From NCBI GenBank assembly GCA_964482615.1, contig CAYZYK010000017.1, positions 1 through 13,911 on the forward strand: a DNA stretch of 13,911 nucleotides, written 5' to 3'. Numbering within the stretch: position 1 is the first letter of the stretch; every line of letters begins with the position of its first letter. Positions 1-6,515 of this stretch are shown here, piece after piece. This DNA comes from CAYZYK01 sp964482615. Lineage in GTDB: Bacteria; Patescibacteriota; Minisyncoccia; Minisyncoccales; CAYZYK01. The notes under the pieces were generated by a model. That model had not been told where the DNA came from. It ran no database searches and worked only from the letters and a program-made list of their open reading frames with translations. The position numbers and the translations under genes were made by a program.

Positions 1-732
1 AAATATAAATTGATAAAAATTTATATTTCAACCATAGCAGATGTTTCGAACACAGAACAATATGATAACTTTATGGATGTAAGCCCAAGTAGAATTGTTT
101 TGCAGTATGACCAAAATCGTAATTGGAAAAATTTGGAAAAAATAACTAAACATTCGGAACGCGTTGGAGCAGAAATCGAACTTATGCTTAATGAGGGTTG
201 TTTGAGAAACTGCGCCAATCGTCAAGCCCATTATGAAGCATTGGGGGCCACAAAGACCGGAAAAGATAAAAAATTTCTAACGACGTGTAATTTACGGAAA
301 ATATTATATCCATATGAATTTTTGAAGAGTAATTATATAAGACCGGAAAACATTAAAATTTACGAAGATATCGGAATAAAAAGATTTAAAATTACAGGTA
401 GGTCGAAGCCCGCTAGGTGGTTGCCAGAAACTGTTCACGCGTATAAAAACAGAGAATATGATGGTAATTTAATACGTATTTTAGGGATTGATCCCAATTT
501 GAAAGCAGAAGAGTGGATTTATATCAACAATTCTGCGCTAAATGGTTTTTTAAAGAATTTTAGTAATGAGAATGAAAACGAATACTCTGAACAATGGATA
601 CAAAAATTATATAAAAACGGAGACTTTTATCTTACTGATGGTACAAAATATAAAGTTAAACGAAATGGCACATTGATGCCTATAAAGTTAGGAAAATTAG
701 CCAAAAAAGTTTTTAAAAATGAAAATAAATAA
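1..732 (+). CDS. Peptidase U32 family protein, C-terminal part (5' end outside window)
   Basis: The reading frame is open to the left edge, so I treat this as a 5'-truncated gene; the TTG at 10 is only an internal codon. The visible part matches the second half of the U32 (collagenase-like protease, UbiU/UbiV/TrhP-type) fold. The frame opens with a KIYISTIADV-like strand, then comes the signature NEGCLRNCANRQAH, then a third Cys (LTTCN), and then the strand-helix segment IRPENIKIYEDIGIKRFKITGR. In characterised relatives these cysteines bind a 4Fe-4S cluster. Such proteins act in tRNA or ubiquinone hydroxylation rather than proteolysis, so peptidase is a family name and not a demonstrated activity. 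Only three of the usual four cysteines are clear here. The 3' end overlaps the racemase-like gene by 14 bp, which suggests cotranscription. Family assignment is good; the substrate is unknown. Confidence 0.72.
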   Translation, partial: KYKLIKIYISTIADVSNTEQYDNFMDVSPSRIVLQYDQNRNWKNLEKITKHSERVGAEIELMLNEGCLRNCANRQAHYEALGATKTGKDKKFLTTCNLRKILYPYEFLKSNYIRPENIKIYEDIGIKRFKITGRSKPARWLPETVHAYKNREYDGNLIRILGIDPNLKAEEWIYINNSALNGFLKNFSNENENEYSEQWIQKLYKNGDFYLTDGTKYKVKRNGTLMPIKLGKLAKKVFKNENK

Positions 733-1393
733 AACCATCTTAATAATTGGTGGAATGGGCCCGACTGCCAGCCAGCACGCGCATCATTTATTGCTCGATA
801 AATGCTCTGAAAGTGGGGCTAAAAATAATGACGATTATCCTACAATAATTCATATTTCTATAAATACAACCGACTTTATAAACGGCAATAATGATGATGC
901 AGAAATGGGTTTTAATTATATAAAACAGAAATTATTGGTTGTGAATATGGATTTAATAGATATTGGGTTTATTGCATGCAATACAGCGCATATTTTTTTC
1001 GATAGAATTAACCACCTTTGCAAAAACAAACTTATTTCTATCGTCGATATCATTCCAACTCATATCAAAACTAAGAATACGGGCATTATTTGTAGTCCAT
1101 TCTCTGCAACAAATAATATTTTTAATTATCCAAATTTAATATTCCCTGATAATTTAGAACTTAAAAATCTTAATTTAATAATTAGAAAAGTTATTGCAAA
1201 TCGTATAGATAAAAATGTTCTAAAAGATTTTAGGAATATTATTCAATCTATGAAAAATCGTAGCTGTAAACAAATAATAATTGGCTGTAGTGAACTATCT
1301 ATACTAGTGAGCATGATACAAACAGAATATGACCCCGAGTTTTTTATAGATCCAATTAATTTGGCGATAGAAAAAATTGTTTATGAACAATAA
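719..1393 (+). CDS. Aspartate/glutamate racemase family protein
   Basis: This 224-residue protein has the hallmarks of the PLP-independent Asp/Glu racemase superfamily. The N-terminal loop is GGMGPTAS (residues 11-18), the first catalytic-Cys motif is ACNTAH (Cys87), and the second is GCSEL (Cys190, usually GCTE). Two opposed cysteines are what a two-base racemase needs, so the active site looks intact. The length is normal for the RacD-like branch, which makes D-Asp or racemises related amino acids. The same fold also includes hydantoin racemases and maleate isomerases, so the substrate is uncertain. It overlaps the U32 gene by 14 bp and the GHMP gene by about 11 bp, implying translational coupling. 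There is no Shine-Dalgarno sequence, and the ATG at 719 matches the start of the first beta strand. Confidence 0.85.
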   Translation: MKINKTILIIGGMGPTASQHAHHLLLDKCSESGAKNNDDYPTIIHISINTTDFINGNNDDAEMGFNYIKQKLLVVNMDLIDIGFIACNTAHIFFDRINHLCKNKLISIVDIIPTHIKTKNTGIICSPFSATNNIFNYPNLIFPDNLELKNLNLIIRKVIANRIDKNVLKDFRNIIQSMKNRSCKQIIIGCSELSILVSMIQTEYDPEFFIDPINLAIEKIVYEQ

Positions 1394-2477
1394 TATTCCA
1401 TGTTCTAAAAAATTTCTTGCAGGAACAATCTTTGTTGATTTTAAAAAATATTTAGGAAGTCCAGCTCCTAAATATAATTTTATTTCCATAAAATACCCTT
1501 CACGGCTCGAAGCTATGTCCCTAGATCCAAGCAAAATTGCTGAACATTTTAATGACAATATTTATCCTGCTGGACAGATCGACTTTTGTGTAAATATTTG
1601 CAAAACTATTTCTATAAAATTACGACATGATAATAAGGTAGTTATCAGCAATCCATCGTCAAGAAAATCCCTTATCTTGCATTCTGCACGATTAATGAAA
1701 AAAATATTAAACACGAAGTACGGATTTAATATAGACATTAAAAACGATTTAGAATTAAAACATTGCGGGCTTGGTTCGAGTAGTTCAGTTATTCAAGGCG
1801 TTGCGGCGGCTATCAACGAATTATTCGGCAAACCAATCAAATCATTAGATTTAATACATTTTATAATAAGCAACCATGGCGAAGAAATTGACGGAGACGA
1901 TAATCATTTAATTCAAGTCCAGTCGGTAGGTGGGTCTGGAATTTGCGGACATTATAATGGCGGATTAATTATAAATACAGGAAAAGCCACGCCTATATTC
2001 CGAGCAAATCTACCATCAGATTTTAAGGTTATTATTGGAGTACCAGAACAATTTTCCTATCCAGACTCCAATGAGTTAATGAATAGAGAGATAAAGAATA
2101 TGGACGGATTCAAAAAAACTGGCTATAATTTCGCTGGTAAAATTGCGTACAGACTCATCAATGAAGCAATCCCGGGAATAATACATAAAAATTATAAACC
2201 ATGTAAAGATTTAATTTTTGATTATCGCTGGGATATGGGAAGTATTAAAAATTGTTCTTTTGTTTGTCCCGAAATTTTGGGAATTGCAGAAAAATTACGA
2301 CCGCTTAAAAACGACCCAGAGATTATATTTATTTCTTTGTCATCTGTGGGCCCTGGATTTTTTATTATTTCTAAAAATGCAGAAAGGGCACAGAGAATAT
2401 TTTCAGAACTTAATATGAAAACTTATGTAACAGATATTTATAACAATAAATACAAAATTATAAAAACAATAAAGTGA
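1383..2477 (+). CDS. GHMP-fold protein, beta-RFAP synthase-like
   Basis: This protein of about 364 residues carries the GHMP phosphate-binding loop CGLGSSSS (around residues 128-135), followed by the typical helix AAAINELFG. Further on is VGGSGICGHYNGGLIINTG. That resembles the GGTSGIG...GGFIVDGGH segment of beta-ribofuranosylaminobenzene 5'-phosphate synthase (tetrahydromethanopterin pathway), a non-kinase GHMP member that joins PRPP to an aromatic acid. A C-terminal Gly-rich strand (SLSSVGPGFFII) closes the fold. I chose the ATG at 1383; an in-frame TTG at 1377 lies six bases upstream. The gene sits between a racemase-like and a P-loop kinase-like gene, and its last bases overlap the next start (GTGA). 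GHMP membership is firm. Synthase or sugar/amino-acid kinase cannot be decided from sequence alone. Confidence 0.75.
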   Translation: MNNNIPCSKKFLAGTIFVDFKKYLGSPAPKYNFISIKYPSRLEAMSLDPSKIAEHFNDNIYPAGQIDFCVNICKTISIKLRHDNKVVISNPSSRKSLILHSARLMKKILNTKYGFNIDIKNDLELKHCGLGSSSSVIQGVAAAINELFGKPIKSLDLIHFIISNHGEEIDGDDNHLIQVQSVGGSGICGHYNGGLIINTGKATPIFRANLPSDFKVIIGVPEQFSYPDSNELMNREIKNMDGFKKTGYNFAGKIAYRLINEAIPGIIHKNYKPCKDLIFDYRWDMGSIKNCSFVCPEILGIAEKLRPLKNDPEIIFISLSSVGPGFFIISKNAERAQRIFSELNMKTYVTDIYNNKYKIIKTIK

Positions 2478-3034
2478 AATTAATCTTTTTTACCGGTTAT
2501 CATGGTTCGGGAAAAACTTATACGGCCAATGAGCTATTAAACGGATTCGATGCTATTTTGGCAGATACTGGACCAATAATCAGAAAAAAATTTTTGAGTA
2601 GTGGTATTGATAATTTCAATGAATGGAATCGTTTAAAAGAAAAAGAACTTGGACAAGATTACTCCAACATCATCGTAATGGATGGATTGAAACGAATTAT
2701 CGCAGACAAAAGGCCAAAGTATTTATTTGTTGTCGGCAATAGAGATATTAATGGCATTAAATATATTTGTAATCACTTTAGAGAAGACAAAATAAAAATT
2801 TTACTATTTGAAAAGCCATTTATTATTATGAAATCTGGATACGAAATGAGAACTAAAAAAATAATACTAGATGATGATTTCGCAAAAATTTTACAAGACG
2901 ACGATAATAGAGGTTTGCTTGGCATTAAACAATATTGCGAACAGCATAATAAAAATTGTTATATAATAAAGAATGACAAATACGATCGTGATTCGATAAA
3001 TTTAGCAAAACAGGCGATATTAAAATTAAAATAA
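2474..3034 (+). CDS. P-loop nucleotide kinase-like protein
   Basis: The 186-residue protein begins with a beta strand and a Walker A motif, GYHGSGKT, within the first 15 residues. Next come ILADTGPIIRKKF and a Glu-rich segment (LKEKELGQDY). This layout is typical of small NMP kinase or dephospho-CoA kinase-like proteins, where an Asp/Arg segment binds the phosphate acceptor. A later RTKK stretch could belong to the lid. The start is a GTG whose last two bases plus the next A form the upstream TGA, so translation is probably coupled. It lies immediately before a Ham1-type pyrophosphatase gene (6 bp gap), suggesting joint work on a nucleotide. I do not recognise a specific family, and the phosphate acceptor is unknown. 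Confidence 0.65.
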   Translation: MKLIFFTGYHGSGKTYTANELLNGFDAILADTGPIIRKKFLSSGIDNFNEWNRLKEKELGQDYSNIIVMDGLKRIIADKRPKYLFVVGNRDINGIKYICNHFREDKIKILLFEKPFIIMKSGYEMRTKKIILDDDFAKILQDDDNRGLLGIKQYCEQHNKNCYIIKNDKYDRDSINLAKQAILKLK

Positions 3035-3040
3035 TAAACA

Positions 3041-3619
3041 ATGAAAAAACTAACATACCTAACTACAAATCCACACAAGATTGAGGAGGCGCAAAAAATT
3101 TTTGGTGACAAATACGGAATAGATATTGAAATCATGAATCCAGATTTTGAACTTGTTGAAATTCAAGCGAAAACTTGCGCAGAAGTAGTTGCCTTCACAG
3201 TAAAATACGCCGCTGATAAACTTAAAAAACCAGTGCTAAAATCAGATACTGGATTGTATATTGATTCCTTGGGCGGATTACCTGGACCATACAATGCTTA
3301 TTTCGATAAACAAATAGGTGTAGAAAAATTTTTGGAATTATTCAAGAATGAGAAAAATCGTAAGGCGCGAATTGAGGATTGTTTCGGTTATTGTGAGCCA
3401 GGTGGGAAGCCAAAAATTTTTATAGGGGGTGGAACTGGTACAATAGCATATAAATCTAGCGGCAAACTTGGACGTTGGCATAGTAAGTTTTATATTCCAG
3501 ACGGCGAAACTGAAACATTAAGCGAATTACAGGAAAAAAATTACGAAAAAGAAACTGCGTATTGGGGAGATGCTAAAGATCAATTTGCGATATGGTACAA
3601 AAACAATAAGTTAGTATAA
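3041..3619 (+). CDS. Ham1/RdgB-like non-canonical purine NTP pyrophosphatase, divergent
   Basis: This 192-residue protein has the ITPase/XTPase fold markers: TTNPHKIEE at residues 8-16 (the [ST]xNxxK motif), ELVEIQ around residue 37, and the metal/nucleotide motif KSDTGLYIDSLGGLPGPYNAYF from residue 67. The last is closer to the archaeal-type PGPYS form than to the bacterial PGIYSARY form. Canonical enzymes hydrolyse ITP, XTP or dITP to the monophosphate and PPi. The C-terminal half is unusual: the GYDPIF loop is replaced by RWHSKF, and the usual SHR motif is absent, with AYWGDAKDQ in that area. The base specificity may therefore differ from a housekeeping RdgB. It is the last gene of the left operon, next to the kinase-like gene. 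The ATG at 3041 has no Shine-Dalgarno sequence. Confidence 0.78.
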   Translation: MKKLTYLTTNPHKIEEAQKIFGDKYGIDIEIMNPDFELVEIQAKTCAEVVAFTVKYAADKLKKPVLKSDTGLYIDSLGGLPGPYNAYFDKQIGVEKFLELFKNEKNRKARIEDCFGYCEPGGKPKIFIGGGTGTIAYKSSGKLGRWHSKFYIPDGETETLSELQEKNYEKETAYWGDAKDQFAIWYKNNKLV

Positions 3620-3625
3620 ACAATT

Positions 3626-3892
3626 TTATTGTTTTTTCGCTTCATCAATTAGAACTGACATAATCCTCTTCAATATAGCAGAATCAATTTTAAATTTCGC
3701 GCCCAACACCTCCATTTTTGCTATTATCTTATTTTCTCTTTCTTTATCCTCTCTATTTAAGCCAGCTGTTTCTTTTAGAATTTTTATTTTATAAGCAATC
3801 TTAAATCTATTCGAAATTGATTTCACCAATTTACGATCTATAGTATCTATTTTATTTCTTAAATTATTTAATTTTTTATCTATATTATTCAT
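3626..3892 (-). CDS. AroQ-type chorismate mutase-like protein
   Basis: The 88-residue all-helical protein matches the AroQ chorismate mutase domain, which converts chorismate to prephenate for Phe/Tyr synthesis. Visible counterparts of the E. coli P-protein active-site residues are Arg12 (LRNKIDTID), Arg29 (SNRF), Lys40 (KILK), Asp49, Arg52 and Glu53 (the DxxRE motif), and a C-terminal Gln88. The pattern is thus complete at single-domain length. It is the only minus-strand gene, converges on the NTP pyrophosphatase gene with a 6 bp gap, and has its own predicted promoter. No other shikimate or aromatic genes are nearby. Stand-alone AroQ proteins can be housekeeping enzymes or belong to secondary pathways; I cannot tell which. 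Confidence 0.78.
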   Translation of the reverse strand: MNNIDKKLNNLRNKIDTIDRKLVKSISNRFKIAYKIKILKETAGLNREDKERENKIIAKMEVLGAKFKIDSAILKRIMSVLIDEAKKQ

Positions 3893-3919
3893 ATCAACAT
3901 AATAACAATATATTATTCT

Positions 3920-3948
3920 ATTATCTCTTTTTCAGTGAAAAAAATCAA
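3920..3948 (-). promoter_or_regulatory. Predicted sigma-70 promoter of the chorismate mutase-like gene
   Basis: Read on the minus strand, TTGATT (complement of 3943-3948) is followed after exactly 17 bases by GATAAT (complement of 3920-3925, 5 of 6 consensus). Transcription would start about 20 bases before the ATG. No Shine-Dalgarno sequence is visible in that short leader. Confidence 0.5.
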
Positions 3949-3958
3949 TTATATTTCT

Positions 3959-3985
3959 GTCCCGCCCCGCTTTGCGGAGCGGGAC
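3959..3985. repeat. GC-rich palindrome (12-bp stem, 3-base loop)
   Basis: The arms GTCCCGCCCCGC and GCGGAGCGGGAC pair over 12 positions with a single C-A mismatch around a TTT loop. This almost pure G+C element sits in an intergenic region that is otherwise mostly A+T. No T-run follows on either strand, so it is not a classic terminator. Similar short GC palindromes occur as dispersed intergenic repeats in many bacterial genomes, but only one copy is present here. Confidence 0.7.
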
Positions 3986-4054
3986 AACTAAAATTCTGTG
4001 TCGGAGTTTTCCACAAAAAAGGTTCTAACTTCGTCGTATAAACGCACAAGTTTT

Positions 4055-4083
4055 AACTCACAATTTATTTGTGGGTTTTTTGT
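4055..4083 (+). terminator. Rho-independent terminator
   Basis: AACTCACAA (4055-4063) pairs with TTGTGGGTT (4069-4077) in a 9-bp stem with one T-G wobble and a 5-base loop, followed directly by a run of T ending at 4081. It acts on the + strand. The nearest + strand gene ends more than 430 bases upstream, so it either stops read-through from the left operon or ends an unannotated short transcript. Confidence 0.75.
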
Positions 4084-4084
4084 C

Positions 4085-4113
4085 TTGACAAGCTATAGTT
4101 ATGGGTATATATT
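4085..4113 (+). promoter_or_regulatory. Strong sigma-70 promoter of the metal/redox operon
   Basis: A perfect -35 box TTGACA (4085-4090) is followed after 17 bases by TATATT (4108-4113, 5 of 6). It lies just after the terminator T-run, which isolates it from upstream transcription. Predicted transcription starts near 4120, leaving an A/T-rich leader of about 60 bases before the ATG at 4180 with no Shine-Dalgarno sequence. Confidence 0.75.
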
Positions 4114-4179
4114 AATAATATAGGTTAGTAAAAGGTCGGTGTTGTGTTAAAATAAATTATAACTTTAAATATTAAAATT

Positions 4180-4512
4180 ATGCCATTTGGTGATGGAACG
4201 GGCCCTACGGGCCAAGGACCTATGACAGGAAGAGGTTTGGGTTATTGTTCTTCTGGTTATGCCAATCCTGATTTTAGAAGAGGCGGGAGAAGAGGTTGCA
4301 GAAATTGGTATAGAACAACAGGACTTCCCGGTTGGCACAGAGCCCAAGTTGGTATGCCTTCTTGGGGAGGATATAGTTATTCTCCAACTCCAGAACAAGA
4401 AAAAGAAGTTTTAACCCAAGAAAAAGAAATAATATCTCAAGAGATTAACGCTTTGAAAAACCAGATAAAAAATATAGAGAAGAGAATTGAGAGTGTTGGA
4501 AAAAAGAAATAA
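4180..4512 (+). CDS. DUF5320 family protein
   Basis: This 110-residue protein starts with the DUF5320 signature MPFGDGTGPTGQGPMTGRG and continues GYCSSGY. It has a Gly/Arg/Trp/Tyr-rich middle with Cys23 and Cys40, then a charged, strongly helical C-terminus (about residues 68-108, rich in Glu and Lys with spaced Ile/Leu) that should form a coiled coil. The molecular function of DUF5320 is not known. Such proteins are found mainly in anaerobes next to NifX-family proteins and MinD-ferredoxin ATPases, exactly the context here. It is the first gene of the operon, after a strong promoter. A scaffold or metal-cofactor carrier role is plausible, but that is inference from context. Confidence 0.85.
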   Translation: MPFGDGTGPTGQGPMTGRGLGYCSSGYANPDFRRGGRRGCRNWYRTTGLPGWHRAQVGMPSWGGYSYSPTPEQEKEVLTQEKEIISQEINALKNQIKNIEKRIESVGKKK

Positions 4513-4559
4513 AAACTCTTCATTAAAGGTCAAAAAAAATTAATAAACTGAAACTCATT

Positions 4560-4829
4560 ATGTCCCCTCAAGGAAACAGAACAGGTCCTTTTGGACAAGA
4601 CCCAAGAATGGATCGTAGTTCAAACCAAGGACGTGGTAGGGGTAGACAGCCTGCAGGTTTTGGTATGGGCCCAAACGGTCGTTGTGTTTGCACAAATCCT
4701 GATTGTGGAAATAAGATTATACATAAAAGGGGCGTTCCTTGTTATCAAGAAAAATGTCCCAAATGTGGAAGCCCTATGACCAGAGAAAAACAAACTACTC
4801 CTGGAAGAGACCAACCTCCACCCTCTTAA
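4560..4829 (+). CDS. Small zinc-ribbon-like protein with a DUF5320-like N-terminus
   Basis: The 89-residue protein has two parts. Residues 1-40 are Gly/Arg/Pro-rich and open with NRTGPFGQDP, echoing the TGPTGQGP of the preceding DUF5320 gene. Residues 40-75 hold GRCVCTNPDCGNKIIH, RGVPCYQEKCPKCG and PMTRE: Cys42, Cys44, Cys49, His55, Cys61, Cys66 and Cys69. That is enough ligands for a compact zinc ribbon or rubredoxin-like metal site. Similar short proteins accompany NifX/DUF134 clusters in anaerobes. It lies between the DUF5320 and NifX genes with short gaps on the same strand. Metal binding is likely from the Cys spacing; which metal and what role are unknown. Confidence 0.7.
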   Translation: MSPQGNRTGPFGQDPRMDRSSNQGRGRGRQPAGFGMGPNGRCVCTNPDCGNKIIHKRGVPCYQEKCPKCGSPMTREKQTTPGRDQPPPS

Positions 4830-4843
4830 ACTAAAATATTATT

Positions 4844-5245
4844 ATGAAAATTTGTATTACTTCAACGGGGGAGAATTTAAATTCTCCAATTGATCCTCGT
4901 TTTGGAAGAGCTCAATTTTTTCTTTTATTAAACAAAAAAGGAGAACTTGAAGATTCCTTTTCTAATCCAGCTATAGGAGCAAGGGGCGGTGCGGGTATTG
5001 CAGCTGCCCAAGAGATTGTAAATAAAGATGTTAAAATATTAATTACGGGGAATATTGGCCCTAACGCTTTTGGTGTTTTAAATATGGCCGGAATCCAGAT
5101 ATTTTTAGCTCCCACGGGTAATTCTTGTATTGATATTTTTAGAATGTGGAAAGAAGGAGAGTTAAATAAGGTTAAAACACCCTCTGTTCCTGGTCACTTT
5201 GGTATGGGTCGAGGTGGTCGTGGCAGGACAAGAAGAAGTCGTTAA
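4844..5245 (+). CDS. NifX/NifB-type iron-molybdenum cofactor-binding family protein (ORP/MTH1175-like)
   Basis: The 133-residue protein is a single dinitrogenase Fe-Mo cofactor domain (Pfam PF02579). The start MKICITSTGENLNSPIDPRFGRAQFF is the classic N-terminus, followed by NPA, GGAGIAAAQEIV and the strand ILITGNIGPNAF, then GNSCIDIFRMWKEGEL. The family binds Fe-S or Mo-containing clusters; members include NifX, NifY and the orange protein (Mo-Cu cluster). No nitrogenase genes are here, so it should not be read as nitrogen fixation. The tail is a short Gly/Arg-rich basic extension (GMGRGGRGRTRRSR) that could contact nucleic acid or an acidic partner. The next gene carries a second copy of the same domain fused to a transporter. 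Confidence 0.88.
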   Translation: MKICITSTGENLNSPIDPRFGRAQFFLLLNKKGELEDSFSNPAIGARGGAGIAAAQEIVNKDVKILITGNIGPNAFGVLNMAGIQIFLAPTGNSCIDIFRMWKEGELNKVKTPSVPGHFGMGRGGRGRTRRSR

Positions 5246-5270
5246 GCAAGAAGATAAAATATAATTTAAA

Positions 5271-6515
5271 ATGAACGCACAATCTGTTTCTTTAATAAGC
5301 ACCTTTGTTAACCTTGGTCTTGGGATTTCCAAGGTGATTTTTGGTATGCTTGCTGGCAGTATGGCTTTAATGGCAGATGGAGTTCATTCAGGATTAGATG
5401 TTTTTTCTTCTTTTGTTACCTTTTTGGGTTTGAAAGCAGCCAAAAAGCCAGTAGATGAGAAACACCCTTATGGGCACTGGAAAGCAGAAAGTCTGGCTGG
5501 TTTTTTTGTTGCTCTTTTGCTTGCTATTTCTGGTATTTGGATCTTATATGAGGCGGTTCAGAGGTTTTTTGGGGAAGAGTTAGTAACTCTTACTTTGGGA
5601 GCAATAATAATTGTTATTCTTTCTATTTTAATCACAGAAATTTTAGCTAGATTAAAATTTCATTATGGTGAAAAAGATAATAGTTTAGCTTTAGTAGCTG
5701 ACGCTGAACATTCAAGAGCTGATGCTATAAGCTCAATTGGTGTTTTGGTGGGATTGCTTTTGGTTCGTTACTTTAATCTGGCTGACGCCATAGTCGCTAT
5801 TTTTATTGGAGCATACATTCTTTTTGAGGCTTACGGAGTAGGAAGAGAGATTACTGACTCTTTATTAGATGTTGCTGACAAAGAAACAGAAAAAAGAATA
5901 ATAAAAATTTGTGAAGCACACAAAATGGAGATATCAAAATTAAGAACCCGCAAGATAGGAGTTTTTATTTCAGCTGATCTTAAAGTTAAACTTCCACCTA
6001 AACTTAAAATGGATGAAGTTCAAAAACTAACAGAAACCTTAGAGGAAAGATTATTAAAAAATATTCCCAAACTAAAAGAAGTAACAATTTCAGTTGAAGC
6101 TTATGAAGTTCAAAGAAGAGCTGTTTTGCCCAAATTTGGTAAAAAAATAGGAACTCTGCAAGGATTTGAGAAACTTGGGCCCGAGAAAAGAGGCAAAAGA
6201 TCAATTATTCCTTTAGACGAAAAGGGCACAAAAATAGGTTCTCAATTTGGGTCAGAAAAATATCTAGTAGTTGATATAAAGAATAATCAGATTTTAACCA
6301 AAGAGATAGTCGAAAATCCATACTTTAAAGAACAACCTCACGGAGCAAGATTTGCTAAGGGAATTAGAGCAGACAAGGCCCTAACTCCTCAAATTGGAGA
6401 TAATGCTAAACAAAATCTTAATAATTTTGGTATTGAAGTTGAATTAACCCCTGAGAACAGAAACATTAATCGGGTTCTGAATGGATTGAAAAAAGATGAA
6501 AAAGAAAACCAATAA
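5271..6515 (+). CDS. CDF (cation diffusion facilitator) metal exporter fused to a C-terminal NifX-like domain
   Basis: Residues 1-200 form a six-helix CDF/FieF-type antiporter that exports divalent metal in exchange for protons. The intramembrane metal site is HxxxD in helix 2 (His39, Asp43) and HxxxD in helix 5 (His147, Asp151). HPYGHWKAESLAG (from His65) is the conserved loop. A HxxxD/HxxxD set is typical of Zn-type CDFs, whereas FieF has Asp in helix 2. Residues 200-285 are the cytoplasmic ferredoxin-like dimer domain (LRTRKIG...VTISVEAYEV). After a linker, residues 310-405 (GSQFGSEKYLVVD, NNFGIEVELTPENRNINRVL) resemble the Fe-Mo cofactor-binding domain of the preceding gene. At 414 residues it is over 100 longer than a plain FieF. 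Its end overlaps the ATPase gene by 20 bp, implying coupled translation. Confidence 0.85.
   Translation: MNAQSVSLISTFVNLGLGISKVIFGMLAGSMALMADGVHSGLDVFSSFVTFLGLKAAKKPVDEKHPYGHWKAESLAGFFVALLLAISGIWILYEAVQRFFGEELVTLTLGAIIIVILSILITEILARLKFHYGEKDNSLALVADAEHSRADAISSIGVLVGLLLVRYFNLADAIVAIFIGAYILFEAYGVGREITDSLLDVADKETEKRIIKICEAHKMEISKLRTRKIGVFISADLKVKLPPKLKMDEVQKLTETLEERLLKNIPKLKEVTISVEAYEVQRRAVLPKFGKKIGTLQGFEKLGPEKRGKRSIIPLDEKGTKIGSQFGSEKYLVVDIKNNQILTKEIVENPYFKEQPHGARFAKGIRADKALTPQIGDNAKQNLNNFGIEVELTPENRNINRVLNGLKKDEKENQ

Noticed and set aside
10..12. TTG as the start of the U32 family gene
   Set aside because: The frame is open to the left edge and the first visible residues already correspond to the middle of the U32 domain, so the true start is outside the window.
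1304..1558. Minus-strand open frame across the racemase/GHMP junction
   Set aside because: It overlaps two genes with recognised motifs and shows no domain or promoter of its own.
3893..4179. tRNA or other structured housekeeping RNA in the intergenic region
   Set aside because: No cloverleaf, TTCGA-type T-loop or CCA end could be found; only the palindrome, terminator and promoter are supported.
4591..4779. Overlapping + strand frame inside the zinc-ribbon-like gene
   Set aside because: The chosen frame has ordered Cys/His ligands and a motif shared with the neighbouring gene; the alternative frame has neither.
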